Source: Clostridiales bacterium Firm_11 (GTDB taxonomy: Bacteria > Bacillota > Clostridia > Christensenellales > Aristaeellaceae). Taken from it: a stretch of DNA of 64,000 nucleotides. The first letter of the stretch is position 1. Each line of letters opens with the position of its first letter. Under the pieces are notes generated by a model. It saw only the letters and a list, made by a program, of their open reading frames with translations, was not told the origin of the DNA and did not search any database. The DNA lies in the NCBI GenBank assembly GCA_001604105.1, contig LVAQ01000024.1:174670-238669 (forward strand), given 5' to 3'. The position numbers were made by a program, and so were the translations under genes. Of the stretch, positions 34,172 to 45,107 are shown one piece after another.

Positions 34172-36712
34172 TTACTCCACACCGCGCAGGAAGTGACCGC
34201 TGGTAACCGCCGAAGGGTTTTTTTGCGCCACACCATTTCGCATCAGCGAGGCAAACCGCTCGGTAATGTCCATCTGCTCCGCAACGGGTTCCGTGGTAAA
34301 GCTGAGCAGCATGCCCGCGCCCAGTTCTCTGCGGCGCGCATCGTGCGGCGCGAGATCTGTCGGCAGGGCATTGTACACCTCAATCACACAGCCCTCGGGC
34401 GCGCGCGTTCGCATCAATGGGAAAGTATAGCCTCGCCTGTCGCGCAAGGCCGCATCCGCACTGGCGCATGCCCGATGCCCCTGCTTGCACAGCGCGCAGG
34501 CGGCGCGTCCGCGTGTGAACCCTCGTGTTACGCGCTCAGGGCAATGGTTGAGCACCATCACGCGCTCCCGCCCGTACATGCGCAGCAATGTGGGGAACGC
34601 GCTCAACATAAGCGCGCTGAGTTCATCCCTGGAAAGCTCCGGCCAGAGCGTGCAAAAGGATACCCGCTCGCTCAATAATTCCCGCGCCGCCTCTTGGTTG
34701 GTCACAGGCACGCCATCCCCCAAAGCAATGGGGAGCGGACTATCAAACCCCAACTGTCCCACGCTGCCCAGCACTATCCCACCCAGATGCCGTGATGATA
34801 AACGCAGTAGCGGCGCAATATCTGCATACGCAGCGTCACTCAGCTGCGGGGGCAGTGTGACCCACGCGCCTTCGGGCAGATAGGGCAGTTCAGCCGCGAG
34901 CGCTTCCCGCCGCACATCCCTTGGCGCATATAGAAGAAGGTTCGCGCCCGCCGCCAGAAATTCCTTCCCGGAAGCGGCCTGGTCAAAGGTTACGGCAAGG
35001 GTGTTGACCCATGAAGTGCTCTGCCCGCTCCCGCTGGCAGGAATATAAGCTTTTCCAGTCGCTTGGGCGCGCATGTTGGCAGGTGGATTCGTTTCATTGC
35101 GTGCAACCTCCGCCAGCGCCACGGGCGACGCATAACGCCCGCGAAGCGCCGCCTCCAAAGCAGTTTGCTTCGCGGCATACCCTGTGTAGGAATGGCCTTC
35201 GTTCCCCGCCCGCCACGCGGCAAGGGCAGCTTCTCGCTCTGCGCCAAAGAACGCCGCGCGGCGCGCATCCATCAACCTTTGCAGCGCTTCCCTACGCAAG
35301 GCATTGAGCGATGCCACCGTCGCAAACGCACCGTTTTCCGTCACAAGCGGTGTTCCTTGCAACACAAAGGGCGAATCCCCCAGTTTGCCAAGCTGGCGCT
35401 CAATATCCGCACGCGAAAGCGGGCGGTGTATCGGCGTTTGCGCCACGTCGCCCACAGCTTGCACGCTGGTTTGCCCATCGGTCGCTTCCAGCATCATCGC
35501 CTCTCCCGCAAGCACGCGAATGCGCAGTTGAACCGGGATGGGCGTTTCTTTCATATGCTGTGCCCACAGCAGCTGCGCCGCGTCCGCGGTGCGGTACAGG
35601 GCGTCACCCACGCGCACCGTTTCGCCTTCACGCAGGCGCAGGGTCGCGCGCGTATCCTGCGCATGACCCGAATAGCGCAGTTCCACATCGGTTTGGCTCG
35701 CTACCCGCAGGCTGTCCCCATCGTTCAAGGGTACCCGCAGGCTTGTCACCGCCAATCCTCTTTGTACGCTGATAATTTTCCCGATGGCGACGCCTTCGTG
35801 ACCCACGCGTGCGGTGGCGCACAGGGATGCGTCTTCCTCCCCCATGAGGTGTCCCTCGGTAAAGCCGCCTCGGTGGTATATCTGCATCAGGGCTTCTTTT
35901 TCTGTTTTGTCAGCGGGGCGGAACGTACCGCGTGCCAGCGCGTCCAACGCCTTTCGATAGCTTTGTGTTACCACCGCCACGTACTCGGCGCGTTTCAACC
36001 GACCCTCGATCTTAAGCGATGTGATGCCCGCCTGCTGCAACTCCGGCAGGCGGTCTCGCAGGCATAGATCTTTCATGGATAGCAAGGCGGCGGTGTTTTG
36101 CCCCAAGGTGACCGCCTGTCTGCAAGGTTGTGCGCAGCGTCCCCGGTTTCCGCTGCGGCCGCCGGCCATGCTGGAAAGCAGGCACTGCCCGCTCACACTG
36201 GCACACTGCGCACCGTGCACAAATGCTTCCGTCTCCACGCCTGTAGCCGCTACCTCCGCCGCTTGACGCAAGGTGCACTCCCGCGCAAGCACCACACGGC
36301 TCACGCCATGGGCGGCCGCCATGCGCGCACCCGCCGCGCTGTGCAGCGCCATCTGGGTACTGGCGTGCAGCGCCAGGGTGGGAAACGCCTCCCGCGCCAT
36401 GCGTAAAACACCCATGTCCTGAAGAATCACCGCGTCGGCACGCGCCTGATAAATCGTTTGCAGGGCGGCATACACCGCTTCCATTTCCTTTTGCTTAACA
36501 AGGGTATTCACCGTCACATACACGCGCACATGGTATAGATGCGCGTAATCGATTGCCTTTGCGAGCGCTTCCGCGTCAAAATTAGCGGCGGCGGCTCTGG
36601 CGCCAAAGCTGGCAAAACCCAAATAGACGGCATCCGCACCGGCGCATACCGCCGCACGCAGAGCCGCCTCGTCGCCCGCGGGCGAAAGCAGTTCCATCGT
36701 TTTTCCGTTCAT
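34172..36712 (-). CDS. U32 family peptidase / RlhA-like protein with DUF3656-type C-terminus
   Basis: A large U32 protein of 846 residues. The N-terminal barrel shows ELLSPAGDEAALRAAVCAGADAVY split by the usual GFASFGARA, then VHGAQCASVSGQCLLSS and GRSGNRGRCAQPCR, the region with Fe-S cluster Cys residues in U32 RNA hydroxylases, then SLKIEGRLKRAEY. The remaining half includes beta-rich insertions and a second U32-like segment with Cys pairs (CALCKQGH). E. coli members of this size, such as RlhA, hydroxylate 23S rRNA; others were annotated as collagenases. The ATG at 36712 is uncertain; a second ATG five codons later is an equally good start. Confidence 0.85.
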   Translation of the reverse strand: MNGKTMELLSPAGDEAALRAAVCAGADAVYLGFASFGARAAAANFDAEALAKAIDYAHLYHVRVYVTVNTLVKQKEMEAVYAALQTIYQARADAVILQDMGVLRMAREAFPTLALHASTQMALHSAAGARMAAAHGVSRVVLARECTLRQAAEVAATGVETEAFVHGAQCASVSGQCLLSSMAGGRSGNRGRCAQPCRQAVTLGQNTAALLSMKDLCLRDRLPELQQAGITSLKIEGRLKRAEYVAVVTQSYRKALDALARGTFRPADKTEKEALMQIYHRGGFTEGHLMGEEDASLCATARVGHEGVAIGKIISVQRGLAVTSLRVPLNDGDSLRVASQTDVELRYSGHAQDTRATLRLREGETVRVGDALYRTADAAQLLWAQHMKETPIPVQLRIRVLAGEAMMLEATDGQTSVQAVGDVAQTPIHRPLSRADIERQLGKLGDSPFVLQGTPLVTENGAFATVASLNALRREALQRLMDARRAAFFGAEREAALAAWRAGNEGHSYTGYAAKQTALEAALRGRYASPVALAEVARNETNPPANMRAQATGKAYIPASGSGQSTSWVNTLAVTFDQAASGKEFLAAGANLLLYAPRDVRREALAAELPYLPEGAWVTLPPQLSDAAYADIAPLLRLSSRHLGGIVLGSVGQLGFDSPLPIALGDGVPVTNQEAARELLSERVSFCTLWPELSRDELSALMLSAFPTLLRMYGRERVMVLNHCPERVTRGFTRGRAACALCKQGHRACASADAALRDRRGYTFPLMRTRAPEGCVIEVYNALPTDLAPHDARRRELGAGMLLSFTTEPVAEQMDITERFASLMRNGVAQKNPSAVTSGHFLRGVE

Positions 36713-36872
36713 GCATCACGCCACGCGGATTTGCCGCGCCCTTCCTCCAAGGCAAGCGCGGCACGGGCATTGCCCCGTGCCACGGCGTGCGTATGCGCTG
36801 TCCTCGCGCGGCGGCATGCCTGCCAACCAATGGCATGCATGCAAAAAACCACGCAAGAAATGGCGCCTGTTG

Positions 36873-37388
36873 TTACAGCTGATCGAAAGGATATACCTGC
36901 CCAAACGTTTCCACACGAATGGAACCAATCACCTGTGGTACGGTGGGGCGGTCGCTCCTGTCGGTCGGTACGCTGACGATTGCCTCGGCAACATCCATGC
37001 CCATGAGCACCTTGCCAAAAGCAGCATACGCGCCGTCAAGGTGGGGGCTGTCACTGGTCATCACAAAAAACTGGGAACCGGCGCTGTCCTTCATCATGCT
37101 ACGCGCCATGCTCAGCACACCGACGGTATGCTTGATCGGGTTTGGCACGCCGTTTTGGGCAAATTCACCCTTGATGGCATACCCGGGGCCGCCTGTGCCC
37201 TGACCCTTGGGGCAGCCGCCCTGGATCATAAAACCCGGGATGCAGCGATGGAAGATCAACCCGTCATAGAAGCCGCTGTTAGCCAGCGCAATAAAGTTAC
37301 CGACGGATTGGGGTGCGATATCCGGGTACAGCTCACCTGTCAGGACGCCGCCGTTCTGCATGGTGATTGTAAAGGTTGGGTTTGGCAA
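36873..37388 (-). CDS. Cyclophilin-type peptidyl-prolyl cis-trans isomerase
   Basis: Cyclophilin of about 171 residues that catalyses prolyl isomerisation during protein folding. Core motifs are [55 protein letters not shown] and [15 protein letters not shown] favour the TTG at 37388, giving MPNPTFTI as in other cyclophilins, because AGGA lies eight bases upstream. The ATG three codons earlier (37397) abuts that site, and longer alternatives add a non-conserved tail. No signal peptide, so cytoplasmic. It has its own promoter. Confidence 0.88.
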   Translation of the reverse strand: MPNPTFTITMQNGGVLTGELYPDIAPQSVGNFIALANSGFYDGLIFHRCIPGFMIQGGCPKGQGTGGPGYAIKGEFAQNGVPNPIKHTVGVLSMARSMMKDSAGSQFFVMTSDSPHLDGAYAAFGKVLMGMDVAEAIVSVPTDRSDRPTVPQVIGSIRVETFGQVYPFDQL

Positions 37389-37451
37389 GTAGATCATCCT
37401 TTCTTGGTTAGGCACGGTCATAAACCGCGTAGATTGTATCATAACGCAAGT

Positions 37452-37479
37452 ATTATAACAGAATCCCCTGAACATGCAA
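37452..37479 (-). promoter_or_regulatory. Promoter of the cyclophilin gene
   Basis: TTGCAT, a 16-base spacer and TATAAT on the minus strand about 60 bases before the start. Confidence 0.6.
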
Positions 37480-37581
37480 CCCCGCAAGGCATTGTGCGGC
37501 GGCACGGCGTGTAACAAATGCGATCAATATTACAAGAAAAATTCTTTCACATCGTCCCCTTTTATGGAAACCATAATCAAC

Positions 37582-37610
37582 TTGAAAGCAGACAAGGCTT
37601 TTGATACAAT
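37582..37610 (+). promoter_or_regulatory. Promoter of the GGDEF/EAL gene
   Basis: TTGAAA, a 17-base spacer and TACAAT about 70 bases before the start. Confidence 0.6.
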
Positions 37611-37682
37611 GTAGCGTAGCCGGTCATCCTTCATCATCACTTTACATGGCAACAAGAAAAAGCGGTACAGGAGGAGGAAGCC

Positions 37683-40600
37683 ATGAGCGTACAGCAACAT
37701 GTGCTCATCGTGGATGACGCGAAACGTTTCTCCTCCACGCTTGTCTTTGAGCCGGAGTTTCATGTAACGCGTGTTGATACCCGCGAAGAGGCTCTTTCCT
37801 TCATTGCGTCTCATCAAGCAATCGCCATCCTGATAATCAATCTGGAACAATCCATGGAAGAAAGCCTCGCCCTGCTCAGGGAAGTTCGGTCGCACGCAAA
37901 AAACGAAAAAACAGTGATCGGGCTGGGCATGGATCGCGGGGACCTTAAGAATATCGTCGAAGGCTGCGAATCCGGCGCGGATGAGCTGATTATCCGCCCG
38001 ATGATTCCTTCGGTATTGGCTCTACAGCTTAACAACCTAAGGCGACTATACGACGGGCAGACGCTCTATTCCAGCCGACACCGCGCCTTACAGCTGCATG
38101 CCGTGATTGACGGCATCAGCACGGGGGTGGCGGTGTTTGAGTATGACAACGGCAGCGTTAAGACCCTGTATGCTAACGAAGCATACATCAACGGTATGCG
38201 CCTGCTGCTGCGCCGTGAGTGCACCCCGGAGGAAGACATGCTTGCTTACCTGCCCAAAGCAAAAGCAGAAGCCATCCTTGGCGGCATGCACCTGCATCTG
38301 CAAAGCGGTGAGCCCATCGACTTTACGTTGGAGGTTCCCCGCGCGCCGCTGAACTCGGTTTACCTGCGCCTGCGCGCGCTTCCCATCCATTACGAGGGGC
38401 ATGAAGCGCCCCTTTTCCTGGCAGATTTTTCTGATGTGACGCCCCAGCACATGGCGGAAAAGGCGCTTGCGGAGAGCAACCTGAAGCTGGATTCGCTCAT
38501 GAACGCAGTCCCCGGGGGCATCGCCGTTTATGATATGACCGAAAGCAAACCCAAACTGCTCTATCATAATCAGGTGCTTTGCAGCATGGCCGGCTATACG
38601 GCACAGGAATACACCCAGATCATGGAAAATGACCTCCTTAAACTGGTAGATGCCCGCGACCATGCTTTGATTGCCCGGGTGCTTCAAACCTACACCCTTA
38701 CCCCACAGCCTGTGGACGAGGTCTTTCGCATCATCACCAAAGCGGGTACCCTGCGCTGGGTACGCCTTTCAGCCACTCCTGTGGGGCAGGGTCAGCTTTG
38801 CTGCGCCGTTTATCTGGATGTAACACGCGAAAAAGAAAACGAAGCGCGTACCGAACAAATGATGAAAGAGCTGTACTTCCGCGCGGAGCACGATGCCCTT
38901 ACCGGCATCATCAACCGCGAAGCCTTTTACCGAAAAACCGCGGAAATGCTCCAGGCCAATCGGGATTGCGCCTATGTGATTGTCGTACTGGATATTGAGC
39001 GCTTCAAAGTTGTCAACGACCTGTTTGGCAAAGAGGTGGGCGATCGCATCCTCATTACGATTGCGCAGCGGATGAAGCGCTTGCTCCATCGGGTGGGTAC
39101 CTACGCGCGCATGGAGTCGGATCATTTCGTTGCCTGTTTGCCGGAAAAACTGCTGGATATGGAGCGCGTTATCCAACTGGTGGATCGCGGCCTTAAGCAG
39201 CAGCGTCTCGATTACCATATCCGCACCTGTTTTGGCATCTACGCCATACGCAACATCAACGTGCCCGTACACCATATGTGCGATCGTGCCATGATGGCGC
39301 TTAAAACCATCAAAGGCAACGCTATGCGCCGCTATGCCTATTACGACGATCAGCTACGGCAGGCGATGCTTGAGGAAAATACGTTTCTGGATGAAATGGA
39401 AGATGCGCTGGAACAGCGGCAGTTCCAGATCTACCTGCAGCCAATTTTCGGGGTGGACAGCCGCCAGCCGGTGAGCGCGGAGGTTCTGGTGCGCTGGCAG
39501 CATCCTACGCGCGGGCTGGTAATGCCTGGCTCCTTCATCCCCCTGTTTGAACGCAACGGCTTTATCGCCAAGCTGGATCATTATATTTGGGAGCGCGCCT
39601 GCGAACTGCTGGCAAGCTGGAACGCCATCGACTATGCCATGCCCATCTCCGTCAATGTAAGCCGTATTGACCTGTACAACCCAAACCTGTGCGAACAGAT
39701 GCTGGCGCTGGTTTCCCAGCACGGCGTAAGCCCTGCGCAACTGCGGCTGGAAATCACCGAGAGCGCCTATGCCAAGGATCCCGAAGCGCTTGCCGTGAGC
39801 ATCGAAAAGCTACGCACCGCGGGTTTTGCCATCCTTATGGATGATTTTGGCAGCGGTTACAGTAGCCTGAACGTGCTGATGGATATGCCGGTGGATGCGC
39901 TCAAACTGGATATGCGCTTTCTGGCCAAGTTGAATACCAACCCCCGCGCCGCCAGCATCCTTACCAGCGTGGTACGCATGGCCAAGTGGCTGCATATGCC
40001 CGTGGTCGCAGAGGGCGTAGAGACATGGGATCAGCTCAGCTTCCTGCGTTCCATCGGGTGCGATCATGTGCAGGGATACCTGTTTGCCCGGCCAATGAGC
40101 GTGCAAAGCTACACCGCCCAATACATCACAGAGAGCATTACCCCTCTTGAACCCGATCTGCCGATGGCGCAGGGTACCGTGGATCTTGCCTGCCTGTGGA
40201 ACAGCAGCCCGCAAGCCGATACGCTCTTTAACGGGATGATCGGCGCCATGGGCATCTACGAACGCAGCGGCGAAACATTGGAGATACGCCGTGTCAACGA
40301 CGGTTACTTCGAATTATTCGGCTGCACCCCGCAACAGGTATTTGAAGGCTCGCAGGAAGCGCTTTTTAACGTCCACGCGGATGATCGTCAAGCATTGATG
40401 GATCAATGTGAGCACGCGTCCGCTAACGGGCGTGTGGAACGCTGCGTTTGCAGGCACATCCACGTACGGGATCGGCGCACGACGTGGCTGGAGGCGCGTA
40501 TCAAACATCTGGGCAAAGCGGGCGCCAACGATGTGTTCTGTTTCACGTTTACCGATGTGACCGAGCAAAAAGAGTTTGAGCAATCACGGGCGCTGAAAAA

Positions 40601-42137
40601 CTACACCATGATTTTGCGCAGCGTGTATTCCGGCATATTTGAAATGAACCTGACGCGGCAAACCATGCGCGCCATCTATACCGCCGGTGGGCTGAAGCCC
40701 ATAACGCCCGAGGAGCGTCCGCTGCAAGCGCTCGGGGATATTCTGGGGGGTATGCTCAGCGAGCCGGATGAAGAGCTGGAGCAGCTCATCTTCACCGATG
40801 GGTATCTGCGTCTGTTGCTGCGAAAAAGCCCCAACATCCATTATTGGGTCGAACGCAAAGTAAACCTGGACGCACATTCGCAGCATTGGTTTTCCTTTAC
40901 ATTCATCCGCGTACCGCAAACCGATGTTGCGGATGAAGTTTATTTGCTGTGCCTGTCCGATATAAGCAGCCGCAAGCGTGCCGATGATTTACACAAGGAA
41001 AACCAGTGGCTGCAACTCAAACAACAGGAACAGGCGCGGTATCAGGCCATGATGGAGCATTTGGGCACATCGCTCATAGAACTGGATATGGAAACATGCC
41101 GGGTTAGCCATTCTTCGGGCTTTGACCGCTTTGCGATAAGTGTGTTTGATTTTACCCAGCTTCGTTCTTATAAGGATATGGAGCCGTATGTGTATCAGGG
41201 GGATGTAAGCATTTTCCGCTCGTTTGTCAATAACCTGATCGCGCACGGCAACGCGGCGGTTACCCTGCGCCTGCTGGATCAGGCAAGGCAGCCTATCTGG
41301 TGCCGTGTGCTTTCCACCTTTATCACGGACGAAAACGGCCGTATCGGGCGCTGCGTTTCCGCCATCAACGAAATCGACGAGCAGATGAAGGTTCGTGAAA
41401 GCCTGCTTGATGAGCAAACGCGCTTTCAGGCGTTTTCGGATAATTTTATGGTCGGCCTGGGTGTGTATGAGGTGTTTGGGGATGCCCAGCACATTCTCTA
41501 CCTCAGCGGCGGCTACCGCCGCATGGTCGGTTACGGTGAAGATGAACCGCTTTTTGACGAAACCCAATCTTTCATTGGCGTGCATCCGGATGATGTTCCT
41601 CGTTTTCAGGAGAACACCCGGCAACTGCTGCGCACACGCCAACCCTACACCATCGAGTACCGTGTGTTTCATAAGGATGGCCGTACGCTTTGGATGCGTT
41701 CGCAAAACGCCATCTTCGCGGATCACCCGCCCGGGCATACGCGTATTTTTGCCGTTATACAGGACATCACCGATCTGAAACGGGCACGCATGGATATGGC
41801 GGAGACGCTGGAACGTCTGCCTGTTCCCATCGGTGTATATAAACTAACCGATCCGCCCGCTGCCTTGCTGGAGAGTCGTCCCATGACCACGTTGACATCA
41901 CTTGCCCAGGACGGCAGCACTGTACCCGCTATGGGCGCGGATATGCTTGCCCACATAGTTGAACGGCATGCGGAAGGTTCTACAGAGCTGGATGAACCCA
42001 TCGCGCTCGTGCAAGCGGATGGAATGCTTACCCATGCAAGGTTGCTGAGCGTGACGCACGCGGTGGATGGTGTTCTGCAAGCCTATTGCGCCGTTCTCCC
42101 GCAAACCGGAGGCGCGGATTCTGACCCAACGCCGTAG
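37683..42137 (+). CDS. Large REC-PAS-GGDEF-EAL-PAS signalling protein, probable c-di-GMP phosphodiesterase
   Basis: A 1484-residue soluble protein. Order: receiver-like domain (1-120, VLIVDDA, but the acceptor Asp is replaced in LIINLEQ), two PAS-like regions (about 130-390), GGDEF domain (about 395-555), EAL domain (about 565-815), then four PAS-like regions to about 1350 (several ending in FTDVTEQKE or ITDLKRAR type linkers). The GGDEF motif reads MESDHF, so cyclase activity is unlikely. The EAL domain keeps [30 protein letters not shown] and VAEGVETW, so phosphodiesterase activity is likely. AGGAGGAAGCC precedes the ATG. The protein probably lowers cyclic-di-GMP in answer to several cytoplasmic signals. 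Confidence 0.88.
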   Translation: MSVQQHVLIVDDAKRFSSTLVFEPEFHVTRVDTREEALSFIASHQAIAILIINLEQSMEESLALLREVRSHAKNEKTVIGLGMDRGDLKNIVEGCESGADELIIRPMIPSVLALQLNNLRRLYDGQTLYSSRHRALQLHAVIDGISTGVAVFEYDNGSVKTLYANEAYINGMRLLLRRECTPEEDMLAYLPKAKAEAILGGMHLHLQSGEPIDFTLEVPRAPLNSVYLRLRALPIHYEGHEAPLFLADFSDVTPQHMAEKALAESNLKLDSLMNAVPGGIAVYDMTESKPKLLYHNQVLCSMAGYTAQEYTQIMENDLLKLVDARDHALIARVLQTYTLTPQPVDEVFRIITKAGTLRWVRLSATPVGQGQLCCAVYLDVTREKENEARTEQMMKELYFRAEHDALTGIINREAFYRKTAEMLQANRDCAYVIVVLDIERFKVVNDLFGKEVGDRILITIAQRMKRLLHRVGTYARMESDHFVACLPEKLLDMERVIQLVDRGLKQQRLDYHIRTCFGIYAIRNINVPVHHMCDRAMMALKTIKGNAMRRYAYYDDQLRQAMLEENTFLDEMEDALEQRQFQIYLQPIFGVDSRQPVSAEVLVRWQHPTRGLVMPGSFIPLFERNGFIAKLDHYIWERACELLASWNAIDYAMPISVNVSRIDLYNPNLCEQMLALVSQHGVSPAQLRLEITESAYAKDPEALAVSIEKLRTAGFAILMDDFGSGYSSLNVLMDMPVDALKLDMRFLAKLNTNPRAASILTSVVRMAKWLHMPVVAEGVETWDQLSFLRSIGCDHVQGYLFARPMSVQSYTAQYITESITPLEPDLPMAQGTVDLACLWNSSPQADTLFNGMIGAMGIYERSGETLEIRRVNDGYFELFGCTPQQVFEGSQEALFNVHADDRQALMDQCEHASANGRVERCVCRHIHVRDRRTTWLEARIKHLGKAGANDVFCFTFTDVTEQKEFEQSRALKNYTMILRSVYSGIFEMNLTRQTMRAIYTAGGLKPITPEERPLQALGDILGGMLSEPDEELEQLIFTDGYLRLLLRKSPNIHYWVERKVNLDAHSQHWFSFTFIRVPQTDVADEVYLLCLSDISSRKRADDLHKENQWLQLKQQEQARYQAMMEHLGTSLIELDMETCRVSHSSGFDRFAISVFDFTQLRSYKDMEPYVYQGDVSIFRSFVNNLIAHGNAAVTLRLLDQARQPIWCRVLSTFITDENGRIGRCVSAINEIDEQMKVRESLLDEQTRFQAFSDNFMVGLGVYEVFGDAQHILYLSGGYRRMVGYGEDEPLFDETQSFIGVHPDDVPRFQENTRQLLRTRQPYTIEYRVFHKDGRTLWMRSQNAIFADHPPGHTRIFAVIQDITDLKRARMDMAETLERLPVPIGVYKLTDPPAALLESRPMTTLTSLAQDGSTVPAMGADMLAHIVERHAEGSTELDEPIALVQADGMLTHARLLSVTHAVDGVLQAYCAVLPQTGGADSDPTP

Positions 42138-42356
42138 AATCGTGATGCTTTATCCGGGACTTGGGTGGCCCCCTGTATGCCTTGTCCTGACGGCACAAGC
42201 CTGCCCCTTGACGGAAGGCAGTTCCATCCGTATGATGAAGGAGGAACGGCGGTCTTTCCGCAACAAGCGTACGGCGCGTATGCATGACATGCAACCCTGT
42301 TCCATGAATCGGTTAGCCGCCGAAGTAACGTTAAAACCTGCTTAAGGAGAAGCTTC

Positions 42357-43928
42357 ATGCTCAACCCGCGCCTTTTGGTCGTGCTCAGCGGATTGCCTGA
42401 TGCCGATGCGGCGATGGATATGGCACTGGCAGCCATTGCAGCCGCGCAAAGACCCTACGGGCTGCGCTTTGCGATGCCGCTTTCCTTTGCAGATGCACTG
42501 GATGCGCAGCCGCTTGCTACCGGCGCGCTCAACCCGGGGGATATCCTTTTTTATGACGACGCCACCAAGCTTGCCTCCATCCCCGCGCTTCTAACCGATG
42601 AAACGCATTTCCTGCTCCTGCATGGCGAATATGGCTTTGCCCCGCGATGGGACACAGTTATCCATCAACGATTTCGGAAGCTAGGCAACGCAAAAGCGCT
42701 GCTTACGGCCACCATACGGGGCGAGGATAGCGCCGCGCAGGCGTATCTACCGGCTGCGGTCGGGTTTGCGAGCGATGGTTCGGCTCTCCTGGGCGCGGGT
42801 ATCGCGCTGGTGAATGCCGTACGTCCGGTAAAAACGATGCTGATTGATCCTGCGTTTCTCTTTGGCAGGATTGGTTTCCTGCACGCCACGGATCCCGCGA
42901 TGGAAACACTTTCGATTGCCGCCTACGTGGCAGGCTTTCCCCTATACGCGCTGGACAAGGCGCCGCTGTGGCCGTTGCTGCAAGGCAGACTGGTTTCCAC
43001 GCTGACAAAGCCCGGCCCCGAAATATTGCCGCCTACGGTGTTAACTCGCTTTGAGCAGTTGGCGGGTTTATCCTATGCGCGCCAAACCATCAGCATACGC
43101 GCGCAGCATGGCCTGTTCACCGTGGAAGATGTTTATCCGCAACGCTTGCCGCTCTTTCTGGCGCTTGGCCATTACGCACGGCTGCTGCTGCGCCGTCCAG
43201 ACCCGCCCGCGCCGCTGGTGGTGACCGCCTTTATCGATCAGGCGGAGGCGCTCAAGCCGCCACAGGCCTATATGCTTCGCTTTGCGAACCTCATGGGGCT
43301 CAAGCACCTGCCTTTGACCCTGTATGCGGGCGGAGAAATGGAACGGTTTTTACGCTCGCGCTTCCCCAATACCCTCGCCTATCCCGACAATTCCCTGTTG
43401 CCGCGCGCGTTGCTGGCCGAGGGCATGACCCCCATGCAACTGATGCGACGCAGCAAGCTCCTGCTATTGCAGCGCACCACACGCGCCTACCCCAGTTTTT
43501 CCCACATGATGTGGTTGGATATCGATACCCTTCCTCACCCCATCTGCCCGGACGCGCTGTTGGATTTTGCCCCGCTCATGGATGATCGCGTACACATTGC
43601 GTGGGTTGATGGCGAGCCTGACGGTTCGGCCATCGTCGCGCCCAAGCGCCTTCTATTGTTGCTGGTACGGGAAGTACAGGCCGCAACCCAGTTCACCGCC
43701 GCGGCGCACGGCAGTTTTCGGGAAAGCGTTTTGCTGCGGCATCTGGTGGATAAATTCCCGGATCTGTTTACCCTGCATCCCCTGCCCAAGCGGGAACTGC
43801 TCCTGCTTACATGCATTGATCCAGCGCTGCGCAGCGCGCCGCTGAACCAGTTACTTGCCGCCTGTGAAAAACCCATACGTATACCGCCCAACACACCCCC
43901 ACCGAAAGAGAGGAATCCCGATGACTGA
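42357..43928 (+). CDS. Unknown protein, possible glycosyltransferase-like fold
   Basis: A 523-residue protein that I do not recognise with certainty. AAGGAG precedes the ATG. The N-terminus MLNPRLLVVLSGLPD, with FYDDATKLASIP and HFLLLHGEYGF, resembles the nucleotide-sugar side of GT-A enzymes. Later, HMMWLDIDTLPHPI offers a DxD-like motif followed by FAPLMDDRVHIAWVDGEPDGS. There is no signal peptide and no clear membrane segment. It overlaps the thioesterase gene downstream by eight bases. A role in polysaccharide or glycan assembly is possible but unproven. Confidence 0.55.
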   Translation: MLNPRLLVVLSGLPDADAAMDMALAAIAAAQRPYGLRFAMPLSFADALDAQPLATGALNPGDILFYDDATKLASIPALLTDETHFLLLHGEYGFAPRWDTVIHQRFRKLGNAKALLTATIRGEDSAAQAYLPAAVGFASDGSALLGAGIALVNAVRPVKTMLIDPAFLFGRIGFLHATDPAMETLSIAAYVAGFPLYALDKAPLWPLLQGRLVSTLTKPGPEILPPTVLTRFEQLAGLSYARQTISIRAQHGLFTVEDVYPQRLPLFLALGHYARLLLRRPDPPAPLVVTAFIDQAEALKPPQAYMLRFANLMGLKHLPLTLYAGGEMERFLRSRFPNTLAYPDNSLLPRALLAEGMTPMQLMRRSKLLLLQRTTRAYPSFSHMMWLDIDTLPHPICPDALLDFAPLMDDRVHIAWVDGEPDGSAIVAPKRLLLLLVREVQAATQFTAAAHGSFRESVLLRHLVDKFPDLFTLHPLPKRELLLLTCIDPALRSAPLNQLLAACEKPIRIPPNTPPPKERNPDD

Positions 43929-44418
43929 ACCCTGCCCTTCCCCCGCAACCCTGAGCCGAAGCGTATCCTACAGCCGCGCAGAGCAGGTTCATATCATCAT
44001 GCCCGGTGATTGCAATCAAAGCTTTCGCCTGTTTGGCGGAAAGCTGATGGAATGGGTGGATGTGGTCGCCGCCGTCGTTGCCCGTCGCCACAGCGCCTGC
44101 GAAGTTACCACCGCCGCCATCGATCGGCTGGAGTTTCTCGCGCCCGTGGAACTCAACGATATTGTGATGCTGCAGGGGCGCATGGTCTATGTTGGCAAAA
44201 CCAGCATGCTGGTGTGCGTGGATACCTATGTGGAGAACGCATCCTGCCGCGCGGTAACACGCGCGCACGTGAACCGCGCCTATCTGACCATGGTGGCGCT
44301 GGATACCCAGCAAAACCCCACGCCTGTGCCCACCCTCGCGCTGGAAACCGATGAAGAACGGGCGGACTATACCGCCGGCAAGGCGCGGCGGGATGCAAGC
44401 CGTCATGTACCCCTGTAG
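43921..44418 (+). CDS. Acyl-CoA thioesterase (hotdog fold)
   Basis: A 165-residue hotdog-fold enzyme of the acyl-CoA hydrolase (YciA/BACH-like) group, which cleaves acyl-CoA to free acid and CoA. Visible: HIIMPGDCNQSFRLFGGKLMEWVDVVAAVVARRHS in several short blocks, with the family GG(K/R)LMxWxD signature near residues 41-48, the central helix, and VYVGKTSMLVCVDTYVE. The ATG at 43921 overlaps the upstream stop and follows AGAGAGGAA. The acyl chain preference cannot be inferred. Confidence 0.87.
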   Translation: MTEPCPSPATLSRSVSYSRAEQVHIIMPGDCNQSFRLFGGKLMEWVDVVAAVVARRHSACEVTTAAIDRLEFLAPVELNDIVMLQGRMVYVGKTSMLVCVDTYVENASCRAVTRAHVNRAYLTMVALDTQQNPTPVPTLALETDEERADYTAGKARRDASRHVPL

Positions 44419-44533
44419 CCTGTGACGCTGGCAAACTGCACCATGCCGATGTAAACCCGGGTTTCCCCTTCCACCATCCGGCGCTCTCGCTTACTGTACT
44501 GCCCGCTGTGCCGCCTGGCAAAGGAGTCCCACT

Positions 44534-45040
44534 ATGGAAAACACAAGTCTTAAACAGGCATCCGCGCAGGATCAACAAACGGTTTGGACGATCTGGCATG
44601 CCTGCGCCATGGAAGAAGCCACCTGTTGGCAAGATGATTACCCTACCCCCGCCATCTTATCAGATGACCTGACCCACGGATGGCTGTATCTGCTGTTATG
44701 GGAAGGACATCCTGTGGGCAGTGTAACACTCGCCCCGGATGATGTGCTGCGCGGGCAAGGATATCCTTTCGCGCCCTGCGTTGCGCCCTTATTGCTCACG
44801 CGCCTGTGCGTTGAACCAGCCCGCTGGCGGCGCGGCCTGGGCAAACGGCTCCTGTCCCTTGCCGAGGCGCAGGCGGCGCAGCTGGGCGCGGACGCGCTGC
44901 ACCTTCTCTGCGATGTGCGCAACAACCCCGCAACCGCACTTTTTACAAGTGCCGGATACACCCGCGTATGCATCGCAACCTTATGGGGAGACCATTTCAC
45001 CGTGTTTGAAAAGCGCCTGTGCCCCTCTCCCCAGCTTTGA
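44534..45040 (+). CDS. GNAT family N-acetyltransferase
   Basis: A 168-residue acetyltransferase. The acetyl-CoA pocket appears as LLLTRLCVEPARWRRGLGKRLLSLAEAQAA (in short blocks: RRGLGKRLL is the pyrophosphate loop), followed by LLCDVRNNPATALFTSAGYTRV, where the usual N-x-x-A-x-x-x-Y closure is seen. AAAGGAGT precedes the ATG. The acceptor is unknown. Its stop codon lies inside the promoter of the next operon. Confidence 0.82.
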   Translation: MENTSLKQASAQDQQTVWTIWHACAMEEATCWQDDYPTPAILSDDLTHGWLYLLLWEGHPVGSVTLAPDDVLRGQGYPFAPCVAPLLLTRLCVEPARWRRGLGKRLLSLAEAQAAQLGADALHLLCDVRNNPATALFTSAGYTRVCIATLWGDHFTVFEKRLCPSPQL

Positions 45041-45065
45041 CACAAAAGGGCGCAAATGATATAAT
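45037..45065 (+). promoter_or_regulatory. Consensus promoter of the decarboxylase operon
   Basis: TTGACA, a 17-base spacer and TATAAT; the -35 box overlaps the stop codon of the GNAT gene. About 40 bases separate it from the GTG start. Confidence 0.8.
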
Positions 45066-45107
45066 ACACCGAAGATATTTCATCTTACAGTAAGGGGGAA
45101 CCTATCC

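Noticed and set aside
35063..36067. 334-codon plus-strand frame opposite the U32 gene
   Set aside because: Shadow of the U32 peptidase gene; composition is not protein-like and no ribosome site is present.
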